A stretch of DNA of 64,000 bases from NCBI GenBank assembly GCA_022316685.1, contig JAKJHU010000054.1, positions 806,001 through 870,000 on the forward strand. Reading direction: 5' to 3'. The DNA comes from Progne subis subis. Taxonomy: Eukaryota > Chordata > Aves > Passeriformes > Hirundinidae. This document shows, in pieces, positions 26,759-41,200 of this stretch. Positions within the stretch are counted from its first letter, which is position 1, and each line of letters starts with the position of its first letter. A program made the translations under genes and the position numbers. The notes beneath the pieces were generated by a model. The model did not search any database. It was not told the origin of the DNA and was given only the letters and a program-made list of their open reading frames with translations.

Positions 26759-29700
26759 ATGTCCATCCGAGGCCTGAAGAAGAAACAACCAAAGACTTTT
26801 AAAGTCAGAATTATAACAGTGGATGCTGAGATGGAGTTCAGCTGTGAGGTGAGAGTGTCAGCAAACGCTGGGGAGTTGGGGAGAGCCCTTTGTATGAGCA
26901 AGAAATTTGAAAAATTCAGATTAGCAGCTCGTGGACGGTCTTAAAACTGATCTGGTATTTTTATAAATAATGGATTATTTAATCCTCAGGTGTGTTCTTC
27001 TCTTAACTCTGTTCAGAATTTAAATCTGTTTGCATGAAACCCATTTGACTGACACAGCTAAATGAACACTAAACCTGCTTTCTCCATAAGCATTTCCAGT
27101 TGTTTGTAAGTATTCCTACTTCTCCATGAAATTATTTTATTTTTTGGAACTGACACGACTCTTTAGGACACTTTCAGCTTGGACAAACTGGACAGAGCCA
27201 GTGCTAAGCTGTTGCTTATAAAATAATTTATAAACTGGTAGCTTTTGTTGGTCTGGAACATTCTCTTCCAGTTTCCCATGTATAAACTCCAGTTCTTTAC
27301 CTGCAGTGAGTGTTTGGATCTCTGGGCAGAAGAGAAAAAAGGATTGATGAAAAAACTGGCAGTTCTATTAATTATGGCTATCTGATAAATTGATTAGGGA
27401 AATCATGGCTGGAGAAAAAGAAATGATCAATTGCTAATTAAATTGGGCTGCACTGCTGAAGGGACAGAACTGTCTCTGATTAATTAATTCTAATCATCCA
27501 GCAAAACAAGACACACAGGTGTTTTTGGGAGTTAGAAAACTCATTTCCAATGGGACTGGCAGTTTTAGTGAGACCTGACTGTTCTCTGAGCCATTTCATG
27601 TAATTTATTAGGTCCTTCAGAAGCAGAATGGATTAATCTTGTATGACTTACTGCTCTGGAGTACTTGCAGGCAGAGTTGTGAAAATAAAGGATTTAGAAA
27701 ATTTGATTTAGAGATCAGAGTCCTTGTTGACAAATTGTGTATTCCTTCCTTTGCTACCTCTCCTTTCTCCCCAGACACTGCTCTTTTGCTGGATGATTTC
27801 CAGCTTTCAACTCAAATGCTGCCTAAAAGCTTCACAGGGGTTTTACCATTCAGTTTTTAGTTTTAGCAATTAGACAAAATCAGCTTTCTGAAATACGGTC
27901 AAATAGAACAAACAGATGAGCGGCCTCTTCGGTGGAAGAAACAAGGCAGCAGATGTGTGTGAATCTGGGGCCTTGAATCAAAGTTTGCTCTCTGTGGCTG
28001 CTAAATAGAAATGAAAACATTTAAGAAGACTCATTTAAATCAGAGCAGGGTAAAGGCTTGGCCTGGTGCCACTGAAATACCTGAGGGGTGTGAAAGGTGG
28101 ATCTGCTCTCGCTGTTCAGCGTTCCCACCCCGTGTCCTGGTTTGATTTCCCCTGGCTTTCTCTCCAGTTTGTATAAACCATCGAGTCAAAATTTTGGACA
28201 AGCGTTAATAAAGACCTGCCACATCCCAGGAAATCAGTGGTACAATCCTCATTTCCTCAAGTGAATTAAATGACTCCAGCTGCTCTCTGGATGTGTCTGG
28301 AGAAGGAAAGGAGGTGGAACACACCAACTCTGAGACAGCAGCAAGAATATTTCATTAAGAACCTGAAGGTGAAACAAGATTTCATAGGAGAAAAGGCTAA
28401 AATGGAGCTAATTCCTTTAGGCTAGACATGTTTTTCTTGATTTTTCTCTCTTTCAGATGAAGTGGAAGGGAAAGGATTTGTTTGACCTGGTGTGCCGAGC
28501 CCTTGGTTTAAGGGAAACTTGGTTCTTTGGCTTGCAGTACACAATTAAAGGAATGTGCACCTGGTTAAAGATGGACAAAAAGGTACAGGAGACAAAATGG
28601 GTGGCAATTAATTATTTACTTCTATAAATGTTGACTTTCTGGAGCACGGGAGCTAAAGGGATGTGCTCCATGGCCACTCAGAGTTTGACAAGGTAGCTTT
28701 TTTTAAGGCTAAAATTGGATTATTTGCTCTGATTGCTTCTATCCCATTTGACCTGGAGCATCCCACACTAATCACCACTGATTGCTGTTAGATTAAAGCC
28801 CAGAATTACCCTTCCCTCTAAAATATGGGAAGGCTGCTTTAAGTGGATTATTGGCTGCCTTCTGATTTTCCTCGGGAATATTACCTTGAGACACTCGTGT
28901 ATCTTTTTTGCTGCTGATTTGATTTTTTTTTTTTTTTTTTAATCTGTAAACAGGTTTTAGATCAAGAAATCCCCAAGGAAGATCCCATTAGCTTTCATTT
29001 TTTGGCTAAATTCTACCCAGAGAAGGTAGAAGAGGAACTCTTGCAGGAAATTACCCAGCATTTATTCTTCCTTCAGGTCAGGAACGGTTTTGAACCATGA
29101 ATTCCTTCTGTATTTCCCCCAGTCCTTTGGCATTGTCCTTGATCTTGTTGGCAGCTCAGGATAGTTTTTTGCTTGCTTCAGCTGTATCAAGAACTTTGTA
29201 GACATTATTTTTATGAAATACAAACATCTCTCCTGCCTGCCGTGGGTTTGTGTCCAGGTAAGCGGAATGTTTCATCTTCTGCAGGTTTTTGTGACGGCAC
29301 CCAGCAGTTTGGGGGATAATTCCAAACCTGAATATTCCAGGCTTCTTTTGCTCCTTAATATGTGTTTAAAAAAAAAAAAAAATTAAAATTCATGCAAAGC
29401 TGGAACTGCTGGAAGAACTGTGAGGCTTTTGGGGAGATCTCATGCTGGAAGGCAAAACCTCTAGAAAATTAGGACTCCCTAAACCTTCATTTTGGATTAT
29501 AGGGATAAAAAGTCATGGAATTTGAGAAGCATTCTGAAATCCAGGTTTGTTCACCCGGCAAGGTTTAAGAGGAGCAGAGCAGCAGACACCATTTGAGCTC
29601 CATCAAAAAGCAGATGAAGGAGAAAATTCTTGGAGCTTTATCAAAAATGAAGGTGGATCAAGCAGGAAAAGCTCCATAGTTGAGGTTGGGGTGGCCACTT

Positions 29701-32700
29701 CCAATGCTGGGACATCCAGCTTCTCTCCTGAGTTGCTGTGGAGTCCCTCTGGAAGTTTCAGCCTCTGGAGTGTTGCTTTATTCCAGCAGGGTGTGTCTGT
29801 GCAGGTAGCTGGGATAAATTCAGTCTGCAGCTGGAAACAAACCCAGTAAATTCCCGTGTTCCGTGAGGAGGATGTGCTAATGAAATAATGGGGAAGTGCT
29901 GCAGCTCTGAGGGTTCAAAAACCCCCCAGAACTGCATCCAGGACCTTTAATCACTTGGCATCTTATTTCTTCAGCTAATTTTGGAAAGGAATGAGAACAG
30001 CAGAACTCTTTTCCTACTCTTTTAATCCCGATTTTTCAACTTTTTTTTTTTTTTTTTTTTCTTTTCTCCTTCAACCTGTGTTAACTGGCAGATAAGCAAT
30101 TAGCAAATTCCTCTCATTCCAAAGTAGGAAAACAAGGCTGTAACAAATTGGAACTTGCAAAGTTTCCTGACTGTAAGAACTTCAGCTCACACCTGGATGC
30201 TAATAGGAAAAACATGTACAGACATCTGGATGCCTGAAGATTTCAGCTCTCCTGACTCTTCAAACCTTTGCAAATTAATGTGGCATAAATGCCTGAATAA
30301 ATGTCAGTGACTAAAGCTAAATATTGTCCACTTAAAGATGAGGTAATTTATTGCTTCTTCATGAAGTTTAACAAAAAGTCATTGTAAAACTGATGAGGGA
30401 AAAAAAAAAAAAAATCCCAAAAAACCCAACCCAGACGCTTATGGGGGATTTATCCACATTGTTTTAAATTCTGGAGCATGGTTTGCAGTGTGGAGAATGA
30501 AAGCTGGAGCTTTCCAAATGGGAAGAGAAATCTTTTCATTCTTTCCATTTGAACAGCTTAGAAAGAATGTTCCCTGCACTGGAGCTCAGCTTCACAGGTC
30601 GTGCTCACCAGGGACTAAATTTAAAAGCAAAAACTTTCTTGGTGGTTCATTACAGTTCTCAGCACCTACAGAGGTGTGTTTGTAAACAGAACTTGTGCTA
30701 GCCCAAGTCATTTTTCTGTTTGGAAATGTTTCAGACTGTGAGCTGTGCAAAATTTTGTTGTCTTGTGCTTGTTCCTAAGCCAAATACACCTGAGAGGAGG
30801 ATTTGGGAGGATTAATTTCCCCTTCCCTCTTTAGGTTTTCAAACAGAAATTGCACAACTGACTTAAAATCCAACACCACCTTACAAACTATTACACCTCT
30901 GCTCTTGGTAGAGCCACAGGTTGTTGAAAGACTCTTCAGAATTTCTGATTGTGCTTAGACCATTGAAAATTAATAAATTAAGTGCTTTATTATTAAGCTT
31001 CTGTTTTGGGGGGTCTCCTTTATTCTCTCATTCTGGAAAGCTGGAGAACATCTCTTAGGGTTTTCATATGGCAGCTGCACAGCCCTGAGTCTGCTCTGCA
31101 TGAACCTGACCTCCAGAGCTCCCTCCCAACCTGAAATCCGATGTCTGACATGATGCAAAACTGACTTTTACAAAGCAAGCAAAAAAAAAAAAAGGAGGAT
31201 TGTTAAAAGAAATGAAGTGCAGACAATAAAATTGATGTTTTATAGGATATTATTTTATAGGACTCCTTGTGTAAGTGTGGGGAGAGAGCTGACTGGCATT
31301 TTTGGTCTCATTAAATGCAATGCTAACTAAAGGCTTCCTGTGTTCCTGAATGCCAATTTCTTGTTGCTGCTATGAACCCCTAAAGGTGATATTTGGTGCC
31401 AAGTTGTAGTCTGGGCATGTCTGCTTTCATTTCAAGCCTGACTTAAGTCCTGATTCTGAGCTTCCTGAACTTGCTCCCTTTTTCTGTTGGTTCAGGTTAA
31501 GAAGCAGATCCTGGATGAGGAAATCTATTGCTCACCAGAAGCTACAGTTTTACTGGCTTCTTATGCTGTCCAGGCCAAGGTTTGTACATAGAAAAATCTC
31601 TTTTTTAATTGACTGTTTTTCTGGTTTAACCAACACATCTACACGGTGGTGTGTAAAACACAGCAGGGTTAAAATTTGCTGGTAAAGTTGGTCGTCCTGG
31701 GAGGTACAAACACAGCTAGAAAATAAAATAAAAACAAACATTAAATGCCACTACAAGGATGTTTTTCTATGCTTCTGCTATTTAGGGGATTTATTTGGGC
31801 CTAACATTTTAGTGTAATCTTTCTCCAGGCTAGAATGTTTTAAAAATTATCATGGATGCAGAATGTGCTCTAAACAGAGCTCACAATGGGAGGACACAAA
31901 GTTTTTTTGTGTCTCTCAGAGCTCTGTGCCCTTGTTGCATCAAGAGCCTGACTTAGACAGTGGCAGGAGGTGAACACAATTTAGCAGGGTTGGCTGTCCT
32001 TGTGCAGCACCTCCCATTCCTCTGCTTCAGAGGGTGAATTCCTGGGAGATTCCTTCAGAGCTGCAGTTTCCAGGTTGGGATTGGAGGTTTCCAGGATGGG
32101 ATTGGAGGTTTCCAGGTTGGGATTGGAGGTTTCCAGGTTGGGATTGAAGGCTTCCAGGTTGGGATTGGAGGTTTCCAGGTTGGGATTGGAGGATTCCAGG
32201 TTGGGATTGGAGGATTCCAGGTTGGGATTGAAGGCTTCCAGGTTGGGATTGGAGGTTTCCAGGTTGGGACTGGGGGTTTCCAGGATGGGATTGGAGGTTT
32301 CCAGGATGGGATTGAAGTCTGAGTGGCTCAGTGGCTGTGTTGGAACCACCTGCACTGCACAGGGGCTGGAAGGAATTTCCATGGGCTGCTCACAAGAGGG
32401 GATGTGTGCAGGGGAACCAAAATAAAACCCGCCTCAAGCTTTCACTTCAAACTGTGCAAGGAACAACTCCCCCAACACTGTGCCTCTAACAAACTGGAAT
32501 ACCTTTTCTTTCTTTGGGACAGTATGGTGACTACGACCCAAATTTCCACGAGCCAGGCTTTCTAGCCCATGATGAGTTGTTACCCAAAAGGGTGAGTCTG
32601 AATTTTATACAAAACCAAATCCTTCAATCTCTTTGCAGCGCAGGATTTTTGAATCTCCTCTTTGCAGTGCAGACGTTGCTGGGGATTAATCAGAGCATTA

Positions 32701-35216
32701 AAAACTCTGCAAAATGACCAAGCTGGGAACTGCACCTCTGCGTTCACCTTGCTTGGGAGAGGCAGAACTTGGATTTGGATCTTCACAGGGGTCCAACCTC
32801 CTTCCTTCCCCTGCAGGTGCTCAGGCAGTACCAGCTGACAGCAGAGATGTGGGAAGAGAAGATCACTGCTTGGTATGCTGAGCACAGGGGCATTGCCAGG
32901 TAGGAAACCTTTGCATTTCTTGGACAGCCCAGACATTTCTTTGTGGGATTTGTTGTCTTTGGTGTCATTCAGCCCATCTGGAAATCCAATTAAACAATAA
33001 GTAGGATCTGTTAGCACCCTGAGGCTGCCTTTCCTAATATTTGGGTTCGGTTTCTCTCTGTTCTGGAGGCTTCTCAGCATTATTTTAATTGAATATTTTC
33101 CACAAGATTTACTGATTTACCTTGAAGGGAGGAGAAAAGTGAGTGGAGAGATTCTCAGTCCTCATTGGCCTTGGCCAAAAGCTGTGTCCAAAACTCATTT
33201 CTTAATAAACTCCATTTCCTGAAGGGAATATATTCATGGAAAACAATGGAATGGTGGTTTTCCAAGACATGGAGTGGCAAAACTAACACAAGGATAAGAC
33301 TTTTAATGAATTTTAATGAAGATTCCACTATCCATGAGTCATCTTTTGAAATAGGTGCAACTTTACTGCCTCTATTCTGTCCAGATGCTTTTTTTATTAT
33401 CCTTTTTTTTTTTTTTTTTCCTATTATTGAGAGCAAGATGGCAAAACTAAAGTAAGTTTGTGCAGAGATCCAGATTGCCTGTTCTTTTCTAAGTGGGAAA
33501 TGGAGAGTCAGCCCAGGAGAGAAAGGCTGGAGAGGCATTTCATAACCATGGCTTTATTCTCCAGGGATGAAGCTGAGATGAACTACCTGAAAATTGCCCA
33601 AGACTTGGAAATGTACGGTGTCAATTATTTCCCAATTGCTGTAAGTGCCTTCTTTTAGCAGTTTTTCACTTGCTGCAAATAATGGTCCTGTCCTTTTAAA
33701 ATCCTCCAGGGAGTTTGGAATTGGGACTCCTAACTTCTGCTTTTCCCTGCTGCTGTTCTTTTTTTCCAGCTTGGTTTTCTTGCCTGCTAAATGAACAGGT
33801 GAATAAAACAGTTAAGATTAATATTTTGCAACCTGACAAAAGTTTTGAGTGACTCCAGGTATGGAATAGAAAGGAAAAAATGGTTTGAGATGCTGTAAGC
33901 AGCCTAGAGGACTGAGTTTATTATTACCAGTGACAGCATTCATAATATTTTATATAAACACCGATTTCCTAAAATACAAATAAATATCAATACATTAAAA
34001 TACGTGCTTCTTGACTGTGGTCACCAAAAATGCCACTTACTGATCTCTCTTGTTTTTCAGCAAAATAAAAACCACACCGATCTCCTGCTTGGAGTTGATG
34101 CCAAAGGTATTCATATCTACAGCATTAATAACAGGTTCTCCCCCAATAAATCCTTTGAGTGGAGCTCTATCAGAAACATTTCCTGTAGTGAGAAAGAGGT
34201 ACGGTGGCTCTGATGTGTTATTCTTTTTCCATGGGCATGGGTGTGGACCGGGATTCTTGGAACAGGCTGAAAGCTTCCTCTGTTGAAATAATTTTGGGGG
34301 AGAGGGGGAAAATCCTGGGGAAGCTTTGTTACAAAACTAAAAATAACAGCCCTGCCTTGCAGATGAGCTCGACACCTCGGTTCCCCGAGGCTGCTCTGAG
34401 CTCTGACTCTGTGCTGGCTCCTTCCCTGCTGCTTGGCCTTTGCAAAACAAATGTGTTGATCTCTGAAAAAAGACAGATATTATGAATGCCACCGTGCCTG
34501 GCTTCCTCAGTTATCCCAGCAGGAATTCCATGATCCATAAAACCTTAATGCTGTTTGCACACGCAGAAGCTGAGGCTTGGAGCCCAGGGGCAAGAGGAGA
34601 CATGTAGGGAGATGTTAATGGCTTTCTGCCTCACTTCTGCCAGTTTGTTGGGACATGATTTCACTCCCCACCACCGCAGTTTCATTGTGAAGCCCAGCTT
34701 TTGCTTCTAGAAAGTGAAGGAGTGGGGAAAATTTATTCTCAGTCCGGCTCATGGGCTGAATGGAAGGCTATGATCAGAAAAAACAAACCCAGGAAAACGA
34801 CAGTGGTGCTGGGATACCTGGAATTTGGCAGCCAAAGGGCAGCAGGGCCTGCTCTGTTTTCTGTGGGCCTTTTGGAAAACTGAGCTCTAAAACTGGGATG
34901 AGATTTTAGATCCATGTCCATTAAATCGGAGGGGACTACTGCCCCCGGAGCAGTTTGATATCATCCCAGTTCCCCCGAGGTCTGTGAATAAACTGCTTTC
35001 ACTCCCTGTTGGGGGGCAATTGGGCAGCCCTGTGTTTAAGCTTCACTTTATTCAGTGACACAGCACGGCCTTGCTCCTCAAAAGGCTTTACCTAGAGGGT
35101 GAAAGGAGCTCGAGGACACTATGATCCTGGTGACTCAGATGCCCTGGGATTATACAGGAATTACCTGGCCAATGAATTAGAGGAATGGAGTGCCAGGGGC
35201 ACAGAAAACAGGGTCT

Positions 35217-35248
<32 letters not shown>

Positions 35249-38200
35249 GGGTCCATATTTTGTTCTGCAGCCAGAGCACAAGGTATGGAGCGAAGCACTG
35301 AACTGGCAGCAGGAAAACCCTGCCTGGCCTCTGGGAACAGCTTGGGACTGAAAAAGTGAGGAATTCTCCAGGGCTCTCACCTGCTGCTCTGAAGAACAAA
35401 TCCTCAGGCCCTTAACACCTCTGTTTATCCCTTCAATTGCTGCTGCTCTGAGAGGTGTTTGACATTTCCCTGGCTTTAAGGCCATGCCTGCTTCTAGGGA
35501 TTGCTGCTGTGTCCTGTTCTGATAAGCAGGGCTTGTTCCAGAGCTCTGGGGACAGTGGGCAGTGCACAGGTGGCATCGGGAAAACCCCCATCCACACTGG
35601 CACTGAGGTGGGCCTGAGGGTTTATCCTCCAACACAGCTTGATTCCATGGAGAAAACCAGTTTTACATCACTCTGCCCCTATTTGTGGCATAAATCACTG
35701 CTCCCCCAGAGAGAAGTGGAGATGAGCTCAAGTTTGCATTGGTTTTAGTAGTTTCAATTTATTTTTTTTCCCCCTCACTGTGCTTCCTTTTTTTTTTTTT
35801 TTTTTTCTTTTTCTTTTGCCTGTCTAGTTAACTATTAAACCCCTTGACAAAAAAGCAGAAGTCTTCAAGTTCTTTTCCTCCCAGCTCAAAGTGAACAAAC
35901 TGGTGAGTGAACTGCTTTCCTGCTTTAAAGCTGAGGGGTGTTGTTTGTAAACAAAACTGTTATCTTGGGATCTCAGCCTGTGTAAATCGTGAGAGTGGGA
36001 TCAGAGGGAGATGAAGGACAGTGGGAATCTCTCATCCTGTTACAAACTTACCTGAACTGTCGTGTGCCTGGCTATGAGCCTGCCCTGGGTGCTGATTTTC
36101 TTGGAGCTGCCAGCACTCGTGCTGAAGTCAGAATTGTCCTGTGGGGCCACTGAGGGCCTCTTTGTCTCTCTGGCAGGGCCACAGGTCCATCAAAATCCCA
36201 TTTGCTTTGCCTTTCCTATCCAGATTTTCCAGTTGTGCATTGGAAACCACGACCTATTTATGAGGAGGAGAAAAGTGGACTCCATAGAGATCCAGCAAAT
36301 GAAAGCACAAGCCAGGGAAGAAAAAGCTAGAAAAAAGGTAGATTTTTTTCCCTGCTCCTCTGTTGTTGAAGACAGTGATTATTATTCCAACTGGTGTCCT
36401 TGCTGCTCCTGTATTCCATCAATGTGTGTGTGGGAGGTGAGGAAGAGCAGCAGGACTGAGTGTGGGAACAGCTCTGTGGCGTCTGAGGAAGCCAGAGGTG
36501 TTTGTGTGGAGAGGTGATCCCAAAGATTTGGGGCACAAAACAGATCAATCCAAGGGCTCTCGCAGCAGTCTGAAATAACCAGGAGTGCCTTCCTGAGGAG
36601 TTCAGGGCTGCAAAGTTCAGGCAGCTCCAGCATCTCTGGAGATCATCCCAGCTGGAGAGCAGCCCCTTCTTCCTTTGATGCATTTCACTCGGGCCCAGGT
36701 GAGATCCTGCTGCGATCCCACTGCCTATTGCTCGTCCTGCTTCCAGATGGAGAACCAGAGGCTGGCCAGGGAGAAGCAGCTCCGAGAAGAAGCTGAGAGA
36801 GCCAAAGAAGAGCTGGAAAGGCGCCTTTTCCAGCTGGAAGATGAAGCCAGGCAGGCCAACGAGGCCCTGGTGAGTTATTCTTGATGGGCTTTCTTGGTTT
36901 GGAAGCAGGATTTTTTTTTGACACCAGGAATTGTAGCTCAGGCAAGGCTGGAGAGGCTCTGATCACTGGTGGAAAGGGCATGCCCTGGGAACACCCTGAT
37001 CTGCCCAAATCCGTGAGCCATTCCCTCCCTGTTCTTGGCTCACAGTGCTCTCCTCAGGCTAAGAGGGGGGGAAAGGAAACAATCTTGGAGCTGAAACTGG
37101 GAGAAAGAGGCAGCTGAAGGGGCTGACTTCAGCTTTGTCCAGCTCTGAGATTTTTCTCCTTGCTTTGTAGAGCTGAGACACACGAAATTCTAGAGCAGAG
37201 GAGGAACATTAGACCCTGAAATTATGTCTGTTTTTTATTTAAGAAATAATATTTTATTACTTGATCTCTTGGTAAAAGATGTCTTCTGCCTGCCTGCCTG
37301 CCTGCAGGGGGGATTTTGTAGGTTCTAGACAAGGAACCAAGAAAGATTCTTTCTCCTCAGCTCCGATCCCAGGAGGCAGCAGAGCTGCTGGCTGAGAAAG
37401 CCCAGATTGCAGAGGAGGAGGCCAAGCTGCTGGCCCAGAACGCTGCAGAGGCCGAGCAGGAACGCCAGAGGCTGGAGATCACAGCTCTGAAGAGCAAGGA
37501 GGAGAAGCGGCTGATGGAGCAGAAGATGCGGGAGGCGGAGCTGATCGCGGTGAAGCTGGTGAAGGAGTCTGACAGGAGGTGGGGTTCGCTCCCCTGGCGC
37601 TGCAGAGCGTGCTGCTTTCCTCAGAGCCCAGTCCCAGGAGCGGGGAATGATCCCTGAAGTGACACCTCAGAGGGGCTGAGCCTCCTTGTGCCTTGTTTGT
37701 TCCACCTGGATGCTGTTGTTGTGTTGCAGGTCAAGTTTACAGAGGGTCAGATGCAAAGCTGTAGAGATATTTGGCAAGAGAGATCCAAAATGCAGAAGCA
37801 TCTTCTATTTATTGTTATCAAATGAGCACTGGCTACCTATCTAAATTTATTCAATACCCTGTGAGAGATGAGCCTGTTTTCATTCATTAATACTAAGTGA
37901 ATGATCTCTTGCTTTCCTTTCAGACCTTTAAGGAGTGTAAAATCAGGTGAACTCATGTGGAATATAAACCACTCTGAGTGTTTGCACGTTCCCTGAACAT
38001 GCAGAGCAGGCCAGTGTTGACAGAGGATTTTTAACCCTGTTACTAAGAAATCCTTCTCCTTGTTTTAGGATACTGCCAAGAAGCTTGCCAAGGTAAAGAG
38101 CAAGCTCTCCCCACCTCAGGGAGGATCCCTGATGGCCTGGAGAGAATCTGTATCAGCAGGTTGTGACTGAACCCATGGAAATGAAGAGTAGGGAAACCGT

Positions 38201-41200
38201 GTTAATTCAGCCTTTTGTGCAGGAGCGTCTCTGTCCTGCTGTGCCCAGTCAGTTCTCCGTGTGACCATCCACCAAAGATAACACAGTAGTGGGCTCGTTC
38301 TCTGGGAGGCAGTGAGCTCTGAAATCCATGTGTTGGTTGGAAAACATCAGCCATTCCCCTCAGGATATTTCTCTTGCAGAGCCAAGGAGGCCGAGCACCT
38401 GAAACAAGACCTGCACGAAGCCAGGGAGGCCGAACGCAAAGCGAAGCAGAAGCTCGTAGACATAACCAGGCTTAATTATCCTGTAAGTACCTGCTCCACT
38501 GGGCACCACTTCACCTTCAGGGATTAGTCAGGTGTTGATGACATTTTTATAGCCCCCATCAAGCTGAGCAGTGGCATGGGTACATCCAGCTGGGGGACAA
38601 ACTGGAGTGGAAAAGCAGTGAGGATGGAAGCTGGGTTTGTTCAGGATTCTGAGGAAGGCAAGGCAAAAGTCAAAACCAGAACTGGTGATGGATTCAGGGA
38701 GCAGAGGTCTTGCCTTCATGGTGCCACTTCAGCCAGGCAGTTTTTTGTGGACGTGGCCGTGCTGAGCCAGCTGTGTCATCCTGGCACATCCATCTGTCTT
38801 TAGCAAAGCGGGTGAAGTTGTCCCCAGCAAGAAAGCGCTGCTGGAGTTCTGTGCCCCAACTGCCTCTTCTGCTGAGGCTGGCTTTCCATTCTCTGCTGAC
38901 ACAGAAACACTGCAGCCAGGATAGATCTCTGCTCTTGGACTTCAGCTGGGTGCAGGGGAAGGGCTGCAGGAGCATGTGTGTGTTCTAGAAATGCAGGAAA
39001 TAACTCAACGTGGCACTCTTGCAGACTGAGGAGATAAATCCCAAACCAGGCTGTGATAAACGCTAATCACTTGTTTTAAAATTTTAAAAGTTTAATAGTA
39101 AATAAGATGGTTATAAAAATAGAATTAGAGTAAAAAAAATTGAACAATTTCAGAGTTAGGACAATACGAGACAATAAAAACAAAGTTTCAGACGTCTGGG
39201 TGCCTCCCCGAGTGAAAAGCTTCGGAGAAGGACCCTGGTTAACAAAGGATTATCTCTTAAAAGCAATAAATAGCCTGTTGAATATTCATACATTTCATAC
39301 ACGATGCATAAATTCTATCCAAACAAAGAATTGTCTCTGGTTAGTGTCACTTTTTCCTTTAATCTCTATGGTGTCAACAAGGCTGAGAGAGGCAGGAGGA
39401 GTTGGTCTCTTCTGATAAGGAAGTAGTAAATTCTTCTTTCTCTGAAAGATTTAACGTTTTCCTGTGGTTGGTACATAAAAACTACATTTTAACTACAAAA
39501 CTACATTTACTATACTATCAAACTATTAATACAACATTAACAATTAATACAACATAATACATGTAGTAAATATCTTGCGTAGAGCCATATAATATGCACT
39601 TTTCACACAGGCCATCGGGTCTGACTGACAGTGCTTGTGTTGCCTCTTCCAGCACATGGCCAAGTACCCCCAGTACTCCCCAGGTGACAGCAGAGATGCC
39701 AACTTTGACAAAGGATCCGCCAAGCTGGACTTGAAGGACATCGACCTCAAGAGGCTCTCCTTTGAGATAGAGAGAGAGAGGTATCAGTATGCCTGTGGTG
39801 CAAATACATGAGAAAGGCAATGAAATCTTCGGGAATCACAGTTCATCTGTTGATTATTTGGGATGCGCAGGTGGCTGGAGGCATTTTCCTGAGCTGGTGT
39901 GGGTGATGTCTGTGTCAGACCGGCTTTTCTCACAGGGGAAGCGTTCTTTTGGTGGCATCAAGCCGTGATAAATCCAGAACCTTCTGTGTCGGGGAGGGAC
40001 AAAGCACTTTGCTGAACTAACAGCATGTGAGAGAACAGAAGTTTCCCTCTAGTGCTAAAGTGTGGGATTGCTGGGAGCTGATCCATCGGACGTCCCTTAG
40101 CCTGGGCGGAAATGCTCGGTAAAAAGGAAGCAGAAAGGGAAGGAGTGAACTCCCTGGGCTCTGGGTCAGGGGAGCCGGGCTGGCATTGCCAGAGTTCCTT
40201 TTACTTATAAAACATAAAAGGAAACAAGAAACAACTCTCCTCCTTCCACAAACACCTGTTCTTGAGTTAAATTGTGCCACCCTCAACTTTTTGTCTCCAA
40301 TGTGTGGACACAGGCTGGACTACTTAGAAAAGAGCAGGAAATTCGAGGATCGCCTGAAAGAACTGAAGTCTGAAATCCATGCTCTGAAACTGGAGGAAAA
40401 ACAGGCTGGGCTTTACAGTCATTGGAATGAAGTTCTGGGCTCCTTGGATCGCTCCTTAGGAAGTGTAAGAACCCTAAATCCCAGCCCTTTTCTCCAGCAT
40501 GAACCCTAAAATGGAACAGTGTGCGTGTGCCAAAAGGAGCTGCTGTGTTCCAGCCCAAGCTTTTAATACCCTTGATGATAAAAAACTGGAAACATGAACA
40601 CTTTTAGAGGAAAATTACTGTCAAAACAAAATATTAAGGCATTTTTCCTGTGCTGAGTACCAGAACCATCAGCAAAAAATGATCATCTTCTTTTATGATT
40701 ATGAAATCCCAGTCGGGGTTTAGGGTCTTGGAGCAAATGAAATTGTTGTGACTAACACATTTAAATGTGGTTTCTTACAGTTTGCATCACATTCTCATTC
40801 ATGTGCTTTGTGGTTGCTGAAACTCATAAAAGCCTTGGTGTAAATTTTTTTTTTTGAAGGCAATGAGGAACTAGACCCAGATTTTTGTCATAAGTTGCTT
40901 GTTATTTAAATAAACTCTTCAACTTCTTCCTGAAGCAGGGCAGGAATAGGGCTGGCTTTGTCTGCAGGTTGTTCCTCATGTAGCAGAAATGGCTCTGAGT
41001 CAATGGTTTTTTTAGAGACAGAAGGGAGGTTTGAAAAACGATGAGGAAAGATGACCTTTGTTTTCTGACTCCTCATCTGATGTTCTTTTTGGCTTAATGA
41101 GTGTTGGTATAGAGAGGGACATTAAATTCCCATGTGCTCTGTTCTTTTAAAGGCCCCATCATGGATGAAAGCCTTCGAAACTGGAGATTCACTGGATGTA

